Part shown: positions 29,426 to 38,038 of the stretch, one piece after another
Layout of the letters: each line of letters opens with the position of its first letter
Position numbering within the stretch: the first letter of the stretch is position 1
DNA from: Burkholderia gladioli
GTDB taxonomy: Bacteria > Pseudomonadota > Gammaproteobacteria > Burkholderiales > Burkholderiaceae
Length of the DNA: 64,000 nucleotides
NCBI RefSeq assembly: GCF_000959725.1
Contig: NZ_CP009323.1
Coordinates: forward strand, 1,550,001-1,614,000
Direction of reading: 5' to 3'
Notes under the pieces: generated by a model
Database searches by the model: none
Seen by the model: only the letters and a program-made list of their open reading frames with translations
Told to the model about the DNA's origin: nothing
Translations under genes and position numbers: made by a program

Positions 29426-30322
29426 TCAGCTCGCCCATTGCTGCTCGACCAGCCGCAAGGCCGCCGCGATGGCGGGCTCTTCGCGGCGCTCGGCCAGCGT
29501 GAGGAAGGTCAGCTCGGCGGGCACCGTCACCGCCTCGACGATCACCAGCGCATGCGCATGCGCCTCGCGCAGGGCGATCGAGTCGCGCACCAGGGTGAGG
29601 CCGACGCCGGACTTCACCAGATCCAGCATCGAAGGCTCCTGGTCGACCTCGGCCACCTTCACCGGCTGCACGCCGGCCTCGCCGAACAGGCGCGAGAGCA
29701 GCCGATGATGGGCCGAGGAGGGCGGCGTCCAGATCCACGGCAGGGCGGCCAGCGCGCGCCAGTCGCGAGCGCGCCGCACGCGCTCTTTCCAGCCGGCCGG
29801 CGCCAGCACGCGGTAGTGGTAGCGCCTCAGCGTGAGGGTGTGGAACAGGGCGGCGTCGCCGGCATCGTCGTCGGGCCGGCCGATCGAATAACCGACGTCG
29901 AGCTCGCGCGCCTGGACCGCGTCGCGGACCCAGCCCGACATGCCGTGACGCAGCTCGGTCTCGATCTGCGGATGGGTTTCGACCAGTTGGCGCAGGAAGC
30001 CGCCGAGCCGCAGGAATTCGGGATCGAGCACGGTGCCGATGCGCAGGCGCCCGCGCACTTCCTGGCGCAAGGCGCTGGCCGCGCGCTGCACCTCGGCGGC
30101 GGCCGCCAAGGCGCGCTCGGCATGCGGCAGCAGGGCCTGACCGTCGCGCGTGAGCACCAGCCCGCGCGAGGTGCGCGAGAACAGCACCACGCCGAGCGTC
30201 TGCTGCAGATGCTTGATCTGCAGGCTGACGGCCGGCTGCGTCAGGCACAGGCGGGCGGCGGCGCGCGTCAGGTTGCCTTCGCGGGCCACCGTCGCGAACG
30301 CGCGGAGCAGGATCAGGTCCAT
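29426..30322 (-). CDS. LysR-family transcriptional regulator
   Basis: 298 aa. N-terminal helix-turn-helix (LRAFATVAREGNLTRAAARL, then LTQPAVSLQIKHLQQTLG) and a substrate-binding regulatory domain. Divergent from the GMC oxidoreductase gene with 135 bases between starts, the usual layout for a LysR activator of that gene. The inducer is unknown. Confidence 0.9.
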   Translation of the reverse strand: MDLILLRAFATVAREGNLTRAAARLCLTQPAVSLQIKHLQQTLGVVLFSRTSRGLVLTRDGQALLPHAERALAAAAEVQRAASALRQEVRGRLRIGTVLDPEFLRLGGFLRQLVETHPQIETELRHGMSGWVRDAVQARELDVGYSIGRPDDDAGDAALFHTLTLRRYHYRVLAPAGWKERVRRARDWRALAALPWIWTPPSSAHHRLLSRLFGEAGVQPVKVAEVDQEPSMLDLVKSGVGLTLVRDSIALREAHAHALVIVEAVTVPAELTFLTLAERREEPAIAAALRLVEQQWAS

Positions 30323-30457
30323 CGAGCGATATTAGCGCGGCTTATGAAGCTGTTCAGCATAACTCATTGGATGCCGGGGGCGCCGCGCGAGTACGCTTCG
30401 ATCCATCGCGGCGCGCCCGAAGCCAGCCGCCGCCAGAACAAACCAAGGAGACGCATC

Positions 30458-32155
30458 GTGACTTCCCAGCGCACGCTCGAGGGTGAATTCGACTATGTGA
30501 TCGTCGGTGCCGGCACGGCCGGTTGCGTGCTCGCCAATCGCCTCAGCGAGGATCCGGATGTCTCGGTCCTGCTGCTGGAGGCCGGCGGCAAGGACGACTA
30601 CCACTGGATCCACATCCCCGTCGGTTATCTCTACTGCATCGGCAACCCGCGCACCGACTGGCTCTACAAGACCGAGCCCGAGGCGGCGCTGAACGGCCGC
30701 GCGCTGTCCTATCCGCGCGGGCGCGTGCTGGGCGGCTGCTCGTCGATCAACGGCATGATCTACATGCGCGGCCAGCGCGAGGATTACGACGGCTGGGCGC
30801 AACTGACCGGCGACTCGGGCTGGGCCTGGGACGCGGTGCTGCCGGTGTTCAGGCGCAGCGAGGATCACCATGGCGGCGCCGACGAGGCGCATGGCGCGGG
30901 CGGCCCGTGGCGGGTCGAGAAGCAGAGGCTGCATTGGGAAATCCTGGAGGCCTTCTCGCAGGCCGCGCAGCAGACCGGCATTCCCGCCACCGACGATTTC
31001 AATCGCGGCGACAACGACGGGGTCGGCTATTTCGACGTGAACCAGAAGCGCGGCGTGCGCTGGAACGCCTCGAAGGCCTTCCTGCGCCCGGCCATGTTGC
31101 GCCCGAACCTGAGCATCATCACCGGCGCGCAGGCCGAGCGGCTGGTGTTCGAGGGCGCGCGCTGCAGCGGCGTCGAGTATCGCGGCGGCGGCCAGGACTT
31201 CGTGGCCCGCGCGCGCGGCGAGGTGATCCTGGCCTCGGGCGCCGTCAATTCGCCGGCCCTGCTCGAACGCTCGGGCATCGGCGACGGCCGGCGGCTGGGC
31301 GCGCTCGGCATCGCGGTGCGGCGCGACCTGCCCGGCGTGGGCGAGAACCTGCAGGACCATCTGCAATTGCGCATGGCCTATCGCGTGGCCGGCGTGCGCA
31401 CGCTCAACACCTTGTCGGCGCATTGGTGGGGCAAGCTGGCGATCGGCGCCGAATACCTGCTGCGGCAGAGCGGGCCGATGGCGATGGCGCCCTCGCAGCT
31501 CGGCGTGTTCACCCGCTCCGATCCCGCCGACGCCGCGATCACGCGGCCCGATCTCGAGTATCACGTGCAGCCGCTCTCGCTCGATCGCTTCGGCGAGCCG
31601 CTGCATCGCCACGATGCCTTCACCGCCTCGGTCTGCAACCTGCGTCCGAGCTCGCGCGGCAGCATCCATGTCGACTCGCCCGATCCGTTCGCGGCGCCGC
31701 GCATCGCGCCGAACTACCTGTCGACCGAAGCGGATCGGCGCGTGGCCGTGAACGCGCTGCGCCTGACGCGCCGCATCGCGGCGGCGCCGGCGCTGGCGCG
31801 CTATCGCCCCGAGGAGGTGCTGCCGGGCACGCGCTACCAGAGCGAGGCCGAGCTGGTGGAGGCGGCCGGCGCGGTGGGCACCACCATCTTCCATCCGGTC
31901 GGCACCTGCCGCATGGGACGCGCCGACGATCCGGCCGCGGTGGTCGACAGCCGCCTGCGCGTGCGCGGCATCGAGGGGCTGCGCGTGGTGGATGCCTCGG
32001 TGATGCCGACCATCACCTCGGGCAATACTAACTCGCCGACGCTGATGATCGCCGAGCGCGCCAGCGAGATGATCCGCGCCGATCGTCGTGGCGCGCGCGA
32101 AGGCGGCGCGGTGGCGAATGCGGTGAAGTCGAGGGCCGATACCGCGGCGGCTTGA
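30458..32155 (+). CDS. GMC-family FAD oxidoreductase (choline/alcohol dehydrogenase-like)
   Basis: 565 aa. FAD motif VIVGAGTAGCVLANRL near the N-terminus, GMC signature 1 PRGRVLGGCSSINGMIYMRG, signature 2 GAVNSPALLERSGIG and the C-terminal active-site region FHPVGTCRMG with His, then NTNSPTLMIAE. It oxidises an alcohol substrate; in this subfamily often choline, aliphatic or polyethylene-glycol alcohols, so substrate unassigned. The start is a GTG at 30458, 7 bases after AAGGAG; no ATG matches the N-terminus. Likely regulated by the divergent LysR gene. Confidence 0.9.
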   Translation: MTSQRTLEGEFDYVIVGAGTAGCVLANRLSEDPDVSVLLLEAGGKDDYHWIHIPVGYLYCIGNPRTDWLYKTEPEAALNGRALSYPRGRVLGGCSSINGMIYMRGQREDYDGWAQLTGDSGWAWDAVLPVFRRSEDHHGGADEAHGAGGPWRVEKQRLHWEILEAFSQAAQQTGIPATDDFNRGDNDGVGYFDVNQKRGVRWNASKAFLRPAMLRPNLSIITGAQAERLVFEGARCSGVEYRGGGQDFVARARGEVILASGAVNSPALLERSGIGDGRRLGALGIAVRRDLPGVGENLQDHLQLRMAYRVAGVRTLNTLSAHWWGKLAIGAEYLLRQSGPMAMAPSQLGVFTRSDPADAAITRPDLEYHVQPLSLDRFGEPLHRHDAFTASVCNLRPSSRGSIHVDSPDPFAAPRIAPNYLSTEADRRVAVNALRLTRRIAAAPALARYRPEEVLPGTRYQSEAELVEAAGAVGTTIFHPVGTCRMGRADDPAAVVDSRLRVRGIEGLRVVDASVMPTITSGNTNSPTLMIAERASEMIRADRRGAREGGAVANAVKSRADTAAA

Positions 32156-32641
32156 ATCGAGGTGCCGAAGCCGGGCCGCCCGGGGCCTGGCGAAGCAAGC
32201 CGAACCGGTAGCCGGCTGGCAAGCCGTTGCGGCTTGTCGTGGCTTATCGCGACGTGTCATGCATGCCCTCGCGCCGCGCGGCTGGTAGCCCGCCACAATC
32301 CGCGCGGCAATCGAGGTTTCCCTGCAGTCACGCGATTGCCACACGCGCTTCATTGCGCGTTTTCGCCGGCGCGTCGCCGCGCGCGTTGCCGCGACGCGCC
32401 ATCGCGCGGGACCGGCGCTTGCGCGAGGCGGCGCCTCAGTGCAAATCCCGATGAATGCACCGCACCAACAAGGCGACAATGGCGCGCAGCAGGCATGCAG
32501 CACCGCCACGCGTTCGACCTCGGTCCTCGGCGTGGCGGCATGCCCGCATCGAGCCCGGGGGCTGGCCTCGCAGCACGAGGACGCAGCGGCCGCTCGCGCG
32601 AGATGTTGCGGTGTTTCGCGTCATATCGGACGGAAGCGGAC
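32156..32641. other. Intergenic region, GMC oxidoreductase / ABC transporter locus 1
   Basis: 486 bases. Open frames here lack similarity and ribosome sites. I see no terminator with T-tract and no clear promoter, though the transporter operon should start here. Confidence 0.45.
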
Positions 32642-33421
32642 ATGATTCTCGGCGACACCATACTCGAGACGCGCGGGCTCACGAAGGAATTCCGCGGCTT
32701 CACCGCCGTCGGCGGCGTGAACCTGCGCGTGCGGCGCGGCTCGATCCATGCGCTGATCGGCCCGAACGGCGCCGGCAAGACCACCTGCTTCAACCTGCTC
32801 ACCAAGTTCCTCAAGCCCAGCGCCGGGCAGATCGTCTACAACGGCATCGACATCACGCGCGAGCGCCCCTCGCAGGTGGCGCGGCGCGGCATCATCCGCT
32901 CGTTCCAGATCTCGGCGGTGTTCCCGCATCTCACCGCGCTGCAGAACGTGCGCGTGGGCCTGCAGCGGCAGCTCGGCACCGAGTTCCATTTCTGGCGCAG
33001 CGAACGCAGCCTGCGCCGCCTCGACGATCGCGCCATGGACCTGCTCACCGAGGTCGGCCTGACCGACTTCGCCCATGTGCCGACCGTCGAGCTCGCCTAT
33101 GGCCGCAAGCGCGCGCTGGAGATCGCCACCACCCTGGCGATGGAGCCCGAGCTGATGCTGCTCGACGAGCCGACCCAGGGCATGGGCCACGAGGACGTCG
33201 ACCGCGTCACGGCGCTGATCAAGAAGGTCTCCAGCGGCCGCACCATCCTGATGGTCGAGCACAACATGAACGTGATCGCCGGCATCTCCGACACCATCAC
33301 CGTCCTGCAGCGCGGCGAGGTGCTGGCCGAAGGTACGTATGCCGAAGTATCGAAGAACACGCTGGTGATCGAGGCCTACATGGGCAGCGCGGACACGAGC
33401 CTGACGGGAGCGCACGGATGA
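32642..33421 (+). CDS. livG: Branched-chain amino acid-type ABC transporter ATPase, LivG-like (locus 1)
   Basis: 259 aa. Walker A GPNGAGKTT, a signature region that reads VELAYGRKRALEIATTLA rather than LSGGQ, Walker B LMLLDEPTQGMG and the switch His in MVEHNMNVI. This is the LivG/UrtD class with its C-terminal LivG extension. It energises uptake of a branched-chain amino acid or another small carboxylate. First gene of livG-F-K-H-M. The ATG at 32642 is chosen by family match; the frame is open far upstream. Confidence 0.88.
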   Translation: MILGDTILETRGLTKEFRGFTAVGGVNLRVRRGSIHALIGPNGAGKTTCFNLLTKFLKPSAGQIVYNGIDITRERPSQVARRGIIRSFQISAVFPHLTALQNVRVGLQRQLGTEFHFWRSERSLRRLDDRAMDLLTEVGLTDFAHVPTVELAYGRKRALEIATTLAMEPELMLLDEPTQGMGHEDVDRVTALIKKVSSGRTILMVEHNMNVIAGISDTITVLQRGEVLAEGTYAEVSKNTLVIEAYMGSADTSLTGAHG

Positions 33422-34212
33422 GCCAGGGCCCGCGCATGGAACCGGAACTGGGTCGCGTGCTGCAGGGCGCGACGGCGGCCGCGCTCGATGCGGCGGCGCA
33501 TGCCGAGGTGCCCGCGCTGGAGATCCGCGATCTCGAGGCCTGGTACGGCGAATCGCACATCCTGCACGGCGTGGACCTGAGCGTGGCGCGCGGCGAGGTG
33601 GTCACCCTGCTCGGGCGCAACGGCGCGGGCCGCACCACCACGCTGCGCGCGATCATGGGCCTGACCGGGCGGCGGCGCGGCTCGATCCGCGTCGCCGGTG
33701 CCGAGACCATCGAGCTGGCCACGCATCGCATCGCGCATCGCGGCGTGGGCTACTGCCCCGAGGAACGCGGCATCTTCGCCAGCCTGTCCTGCGAGGAGAA
33801 CCTGCTGCTGCCGCCCGCGGTGGGCCCGCGCGAGCACGCCATGCCCCTGGACGAGATCTACGCGCTGTTTCCGAACCTCGCCACGCGCCGGCACAGCCAG
33901 GGCACGCGCCTGTCGGGCGGCGAGCAGCAGATGCTGGCGGTGGCGCGGATCTTGCGCACCGGCGCCAACCTGCTGCTGCTCGACGAGATTTCCGAGGGCC
34001 TCGCGCCGGTGATCGTGCAGACGCTGGCGCGCATGATCCTGGCGCTGAAGGCGCGCGGCTACACGATCGTGATGGTCGAGCAGAACTTCCGTTTCGCCGC
34101 GCCGCTGGCCGACCGTTTCTACGTGATGGAGCATGGGCGCATCGTCGAGCACTTCGACGCGGCGCAGCTGCAGGGCAAGATGAGCGTGCTGCACGAGCTG
34201 CTCGGCGTCTGA
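33418..34212 (+). CDS. livF: LivF-like ABC transporter ATPase with altered Walker A (locus 1)
   Basis: 264 aa. LivF class: signature LSGGEQQMLAVARIL, Walker B LLLLDEISEGLAP and switch His region replaced by MVEQNFRFA, normal for LivF. The Walker A reads GRNGAGRTT, with Arg72 (codon CGC at 33631-33633) in place of the invariant Lys. An N-terminal extension of about 35 residues precedes the domain. The ATG overlaps the livG stop by 4 bases. If the substitution is real, this subunit may bind but not hydrolyse ATP, leaving LivG to drive the cycle (inference). Confidence 0.87.
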   Translation: MSQGPRMEPELGRVLQGATAAALDAAAHAEVPALEIRDLEAWYGESHILHGVDLSVARGEVVTLLGRNGAGRTTTLRAIMGLTGRRRGSIRVAGAETIELATHRIAHRGVGYCPEERGIFASLSCEENLLLPPAVGPREHAMPLDEIYALFPNLATRRHSQGTRLSGGEQQMLAVARILRTGANLLLLDEISEGLAPVIVQTLARMILALKARGYTIVMVEQNFRFAAPLADRFYVMEHGRIVEHFDAAQLQGKMSVLHELLGV

Positions 34213-34337
34213 GGCCGAGCAGCTCGCGCCGTCTGCCTGTCGTATGCGCCGCACGGGCCGGCGCCCGGCCTCGAGCCGCGCTCGCGGTGGCCGCGATTGC
34301 CCGACCTACAACCACAACGCATCACCAGGAGACGTCA

Positions 34338-35543
34338 ATGAAACTGAAGACCCTCGCGCGCGCGTGCCTGTCTGCCACGCTGGCGGTGGCTGCCACCGCC
34401 GGCACCGCCCATGCCGCGGCCGATTCGGTGAAGATCGGCTTCATCACCGACCTGTCGGGCCTGTATGCCGACATCGACGGGCAGGGCGGGCTGGAGGCGA
34501 TCCGCATGGCGATCGCCGACTTCGGCGGCAAGGTGAACGGCAAGCCGATCGAGCTCGTCTACGCGGACCACCAGAACAAGGCCGACATCGCCGCCTCGAA
34601 GGCGCGCGAGTGGATGGACCGCGAGGGGCTCGACCTGCTGGTGGGCGGCACCAACTCGGCCACCGCGCTGGCGATGAACCAGGTGGCGGGCGAGAAGAAG
34701 CGCGTCTACATCAACATCGGCGCCGGCGCCGACACGCTCACCAACGAGCAGTGCACGCCCTACACGGTCCACTACGCCTACGACACCATGGCGCTGGCCA
34801 AGGGCACCGGCTCGGCGGTCACCAAGCAGGGCGGCAAGACCTGGTTCTTCCTGACCGCCGACTACGCCTTCGGCAAGGCGCTCGAGAAGAACACCTCGGA
34901 CGTGGTGAAGGCCAACGGCGGGCAGGTGCTGGGCGCGGTGCGCCATCCGCTGTCGGCCTCGGACTTCTCCTCCTTCCTGCTGCAGGCGCAGGCTTCCAAG
35001 GCGCAGATCCTGGGCCTGGCGAACGCCGGCGGCGACACCGTCAACTCGATCAAGGCGGCCAAGGAATTCGGCATCACCAAGAGCATGAAGCTGGCCGCGT
35101 TGCTGGTGTTCATCGACGACATCCACAGCCTGGGCCTGGAAACCACCCAGGGGCTGGTGCTGACCGACAGCTGGTACTGGAACCGCGACGCGGCCTCGCG
35201 TCAGTGGGCGCAGCGCTACTTCGCCAAGACCAAGAAGATGCCTTCCAGCCTGCAGGCGGCCGATTATTCCTCGGTGACCACCTACCTGAAGGCGGTGCAG
35301 GCGGTCGGCTCGACCGATGCCGACAAGGTAATGGCGCAGTTGAAGAAGCAGAAGATCGACGACTTCTACGCCAAGGGCTACGTGCGCGCGGACGGCAGCA
35401 TGATCCACGACATGTACCTGATGGAGGTGAAGAAGCCGTCGGAATCGAAGGAACCTTGGGATTACTACAAGATCCTCGCGACCATTCCCGGCGAGCAGGC
35501 CTTCGGGACCAAGCAGGAGTCGCGCTGCGCGCTCTGGAAGTAA
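34338..35543 (+). CDS. livK: Periplasmic substrate-binding protein, LivK-like (locus 1)
   Basis: 401 aa. Signal peptide of about 28 residues (hydrophobic core ACLSATLAVAATAGTAHA) and a type I periplasmic-binding fold: VKIGFITDLSGLYADIDG, then NSATALAMNQVAGEKKRVYI. The closest general class is the branched-chain amino acid/aliphatic amide/aromatic acid binders. The ligand cannot be read from sequence. Part of the livG-F-K-H-M operon; ATG with an AGGAGA ribosome site. Confidence 0.88.
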   Translation: MKLKTLARACLSATLAVAATAGTAHAAADSVKIGFITDLSGLYADIDGQGGLEAIRMAIADFGGKVNGKPIELVYADHQNKADIAASKAREWMDREGLDLLVGGTNSATALAMNQVAGEKKRVYINIGAGADTLTNEQCTPYTVHYAYDTMALAKGTGSAVTKQGGKTWFFLTADYAFGKALEKNTSDVVKANGGQVLGAVRHPLSASDFSSFLLQAQASKAQILGLANAGGDTVNSIKAAKEFGITKSMKLAALLVFIDDIHSLGLETTQGLVLTDSWYWNRDAASRQWAQRYFAKTKKMPSSLQAADYSSVTTYLKAVQAVGSTDADKVMAQLKKQKIDDFYAKGYVRADGSMIHDMYLMEVKKPSESKEPWDYYKILATIPGEQAFGTKQESRCALWK

Positions 35544-35633
35544 GGACTTCGTGTCAGGGCAGGGCGCGGCGCCGGGTTGGCGAACGAGCCGGGCGCCGCG
35601 CCCTGCCTGCCTCTCTTACGGACGGCAGTTTCG

Positions 35634-36518
35634 ATGAACATCTTTGGCATTCCGTTGTCGGCGATGCTGAGCCAGTTGCTGCTCGGCCTCGTCAACGGCT
35701 CGTTCTACGCGATCCTGAGCCTCGGGCTCGCGGTGATCTTCGGGCTGCTCAACGTGATCAACTTCGCGCACGGCGCGCTGTTCATGCTCGGCGCGATGCT
35801 GGCGTGGATGGGCCTGAACTACTTCTCGCTGCCGTATTGGGCGATGCTGGTGCTCGCGCCGCTCGTCACCGGTCTGTTCGGGATCCTGATCGAGCGCAGC
35901 ATGCTGCGCTGGCTCTACCGGCTCGACCATCTCTACGGGCTGCTGCTGACCTTCGGCATCACGCTGGTGATCGAGGGCGTGTTCCGCTCGATCTACGGCG
36001 CCTCGGGCCAGCCCTACGACGTGCCCGCGCTGCTGTCCGGCGCCACCGACCTCGGCTTCATGTACCTGCCGAACTATCGCGCCTGGGTGGTGGTGGCCTC
36101 GCTGACGGTGTGCCTGGCCACCTGGTTCGTGATCGAGAAGACGCGGCTGGGCGCCTACCTGCGCGCCGGCACCGAGAACCCGAAGCTGGTCGAGGCCTTC
36201 GGCGTGAACGTGCCGCTCATGATCACGCTCACCTACGGCTTCGGCGTGGCGCTGGCGGCCTTTGCCGGCGTGCTGGCCGCGCCGGTGATCCAGGTCTCGC
36301 CGCTGATGGGGCAGCCGATGATCATCACCGTGTTCGCGGTGGTGGTGATCGGCGGGATGGGCTCGATCCTCGGCTCGATCCTCACCGGCCTGCTGCTCGG
36401 CGTGATCGAGGGCTTCACGCGCGTGTTCTATCCCGAGGCCTCGGCCACCGTGGTGTTCGTGATCATGGCCCTGGTGCTGCTGGTGCGCCCGGCCGGCCTG
36501 TTCGGCAAGGAAAGATGA
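35634..36518 (+). CDS. livH: Branched-chain amino acid-type permease, LivH-like (locus 1)
   Basis: 294 aa with eight or so membrane helices and the LivH opening LLLGLVNGSFYAILSLGLAV followed by IFGLLNVINFAHGALFMLGA. Inner-membrane channel subunit pairing with LivM. I chose MNIFGIPLSAM as start; an in-frame upstream codon at 35577 adds 19 polar residues not typical for the family. Confidence 0.9.
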   Translation: MNIFGIPLSAMLSQLLLGLVNGSFYAILSLGLAVIFGLLNVINFAHGALFMLGAMLAWMGLNYFSLPYWAMLVLAPLVTGLFGILIERSMLRWLYRLDHLYGLLLTFGITLVIEGVFRSIYGASGQPYDVPALLSGATDLGFMYLPNYRAWVVVASLTVCLATWFVIEKTRLGAYLRAGTENPKLVEAFGVNVPLMITLTYGFGVALAAFAGVLAAPVIQVSPLMGQPMIITVFAVVVIGGMGSILGSILTGLLLGVIEGFTRVFYPEASATVVFVIMALVLLVRPAGLFGKER

Positions 36519-37492
36519 TGCCCAGAAAAGTGCTCTACGCCCTGCTGCTGGCCGGCCTCGCGCTGGCGCCGCTGGCCGGCGCCTATCCGCTGTTCGTGAT
36601 GAAGGTGATGTGCTTCGCGCTGTTCGCGGCGGCCTTCAACCTGCTGATCGGCTACACGGGCCTGCTGTCCTTCGGCCATGCGATGTTCCTCGCCACCGCC
36701 GGCTACCTGAGCGGCTACACGATCCAGACGCTCGGCGCCACGCCCGAGCTGGGCGTGCTGGCCGGCACCGCGGCGGCCACCGTGGTGGGGCTGGTGGTGG
36801 GCCTGTTCGCGATCCGCCGGCAGGGCATCTACTTCGCGATGATCACGCTGGCCTTCGCGCAGATGCTGTACTTCGTCTACCTGCAGGCGCCCTTCACGCA
36901 CGGCGAGGACGGCTTGCAGGGCGTGCCGCGCGGCCGGCTGTTCGGCCTGCTCGACCTGTCCTCGGACCTCGCGCTCTACTACGTGATCCTGGTGGTGGTG
37001 GCGCTGGCCGCGATGCTGATCGTGCGCATCGTCCATTCGCCCTTCGGGCAGGTGCTGGTCGCGATCAAGGAGAACGAGCCGCGCGCGATCTCGCTGGGCT
37101 ACGACACCGACCGCTTCAAGCTGCTGGCCTTCGTGCTGTCGGCGGCGCTGGCGGGCCTGGCCGGCTCGCTGAAGGTGGTGGTGCTCGGCTTCGAAACGCT
37201 GGGTGACGCCTACTGGACCATGTCGGGCCTGGTGATCCTGATGACCCTGGTGGGCGGCATGGGCACGCTGTTCGGCCCGCTGCTCGGCGCGGCGCTGATC
37301 GTGGCGCTGGAGGAGCGGCTCGGCGACATCGGCAGCGCGCTGGCCTCGCTGACCGGCGTCGAGTGGTTCCGCTCGCTCGGCGAGTCGACCTCGATCGTCA
37401 CCGGCATCATCTTCATCGCCTGCGTGCTGGCGTTCCGACGCGGCATCGTCGGCGAGATCGTGGCGCGCGTGAAACCCTTGCGGGCCTCGTGA
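36515..37492 (+). CDS. livM: Branched-chain amino acid-type permease, LivM-like (locus 1)
   Basis: 325 aa, multi-pass. Conserved LivM segments AFNLLIGYTGLLSFGHAMF and VLVAIKENEPRAISLGYDTD. The ATG at 36515 overlaps the livH stop (ATGA); a second ATG follows directly. Last gene of locus 1. Confidence 0.9.
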   Translation: MMPRKVLYALLLAGLALAPLAGAYPLFVMKVMCFALFAAAFNLLIGYTGLLSFGHAMFLATAGYLSGYTIQTLGATPELGVLAGTAAATVVGLVVGLFAIRRQGIYFAMITLAFAQMLYFVYLQAPFTHGEDGLQGVPRGRLFGLLDLSSDLALYYVILVVVALAAMLIVRIVHSPFGQVLVAIKENEPRAISLGYDTDRFKLLAFVLSAALAGLAGSLKVVVLGFETLGDAYWTMSGLVILMTLVGGMGTLFGPLLGAALIVALEERLGDIGSALASLTGVEWFRSLGESTSIVTGIIFIACVLAFRRGIVGEIVARVKPLRAS

Positions 37493-38038
37493 TGCGCAGC
37501 GGCAAAACGCGACATGGCGCGGGCGGCAAGCTGCGCGAAAAGCGCGCCAACGCCGCTCAAATCGCTGCCTCCTCACCGGGAATCGTGCCCAATTTCCGTG
37601 CGGCGATGCACCATAGGGGTAAATGCTAGGTTGCTCCATATTCGGGGCTTGTTTAATCTTCGTTCCAGTTCTGATGCACCGCGAAACGAATTTGCAGGTG
37701 GAGAACGAGGAGACAATCGAGGCACAAAGTGCCCGGCCCCAAAGCGCTGTTGGACGGAATCCAACAGCGCTTTTTCATTGCACCTTCGTGCGGCGGGTTC
37801 GCCCGATCATCCCTTCCATTTGCGCTTCGCCCCGGCTTGCCGTCTGTCGTCTCGAGCGGGTCCACTCGCGCCGCGAGCCATGCCTCGCGTCCTGTCCCAG
37901 CTTGCACTTGGCCTACGGGCTAACCCGGTTTGTGGCGTGCGTGCGCCCTCGCTACACTCGGCTTTCCCCGACCAATCGGTCGGGAAAAGCGGCCCGAGCG
38001 AAGCCGGCCCCGATCTTGTTCTCTTGGAGAATCACGGC
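37493..38038. other. Intergenic region between the two ABC transporter loci
   Basis: 546 bases. It holds the strong terminator at 37741-37775 preceded by a small hairpin GGCAC/GTGCC near 37719-37731. Upstream are moderately AT-rich sequences (about 37600-37720), composition unlike the coding DNA around it. No supported ORF. A small transcript ending at the terminator is possible; otherwise this is the livM 3' end plus the promoter region of locus 2. Confidence 0.5.
37741..37775 (+). terminator. Strong intrinsic terminator after locus 1
   Basis: A 14-base perfect stem (37741-37754 with 37760-37773, core GCGCTGTTGG) and a five-base loop CGGAA, ending in a T-tract to 37775. Confidence 0.9.

Noticed and set aside
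30150..30457. Upstream extension of the GMC oxidoreductase frame through the LysR gene
   Set aside because: It is antisense to the LysR coding sequence; the GTG at 30458 has a good ribosome site and precedes the FAD motif directly.
37675..37760. Possible small ORF starting MHRETNLQVENEE in the gap between transporter loci
   Set aside because: No ribosome site, runs through the terminator stem and continues into a shadow frame; no similarity recognised.
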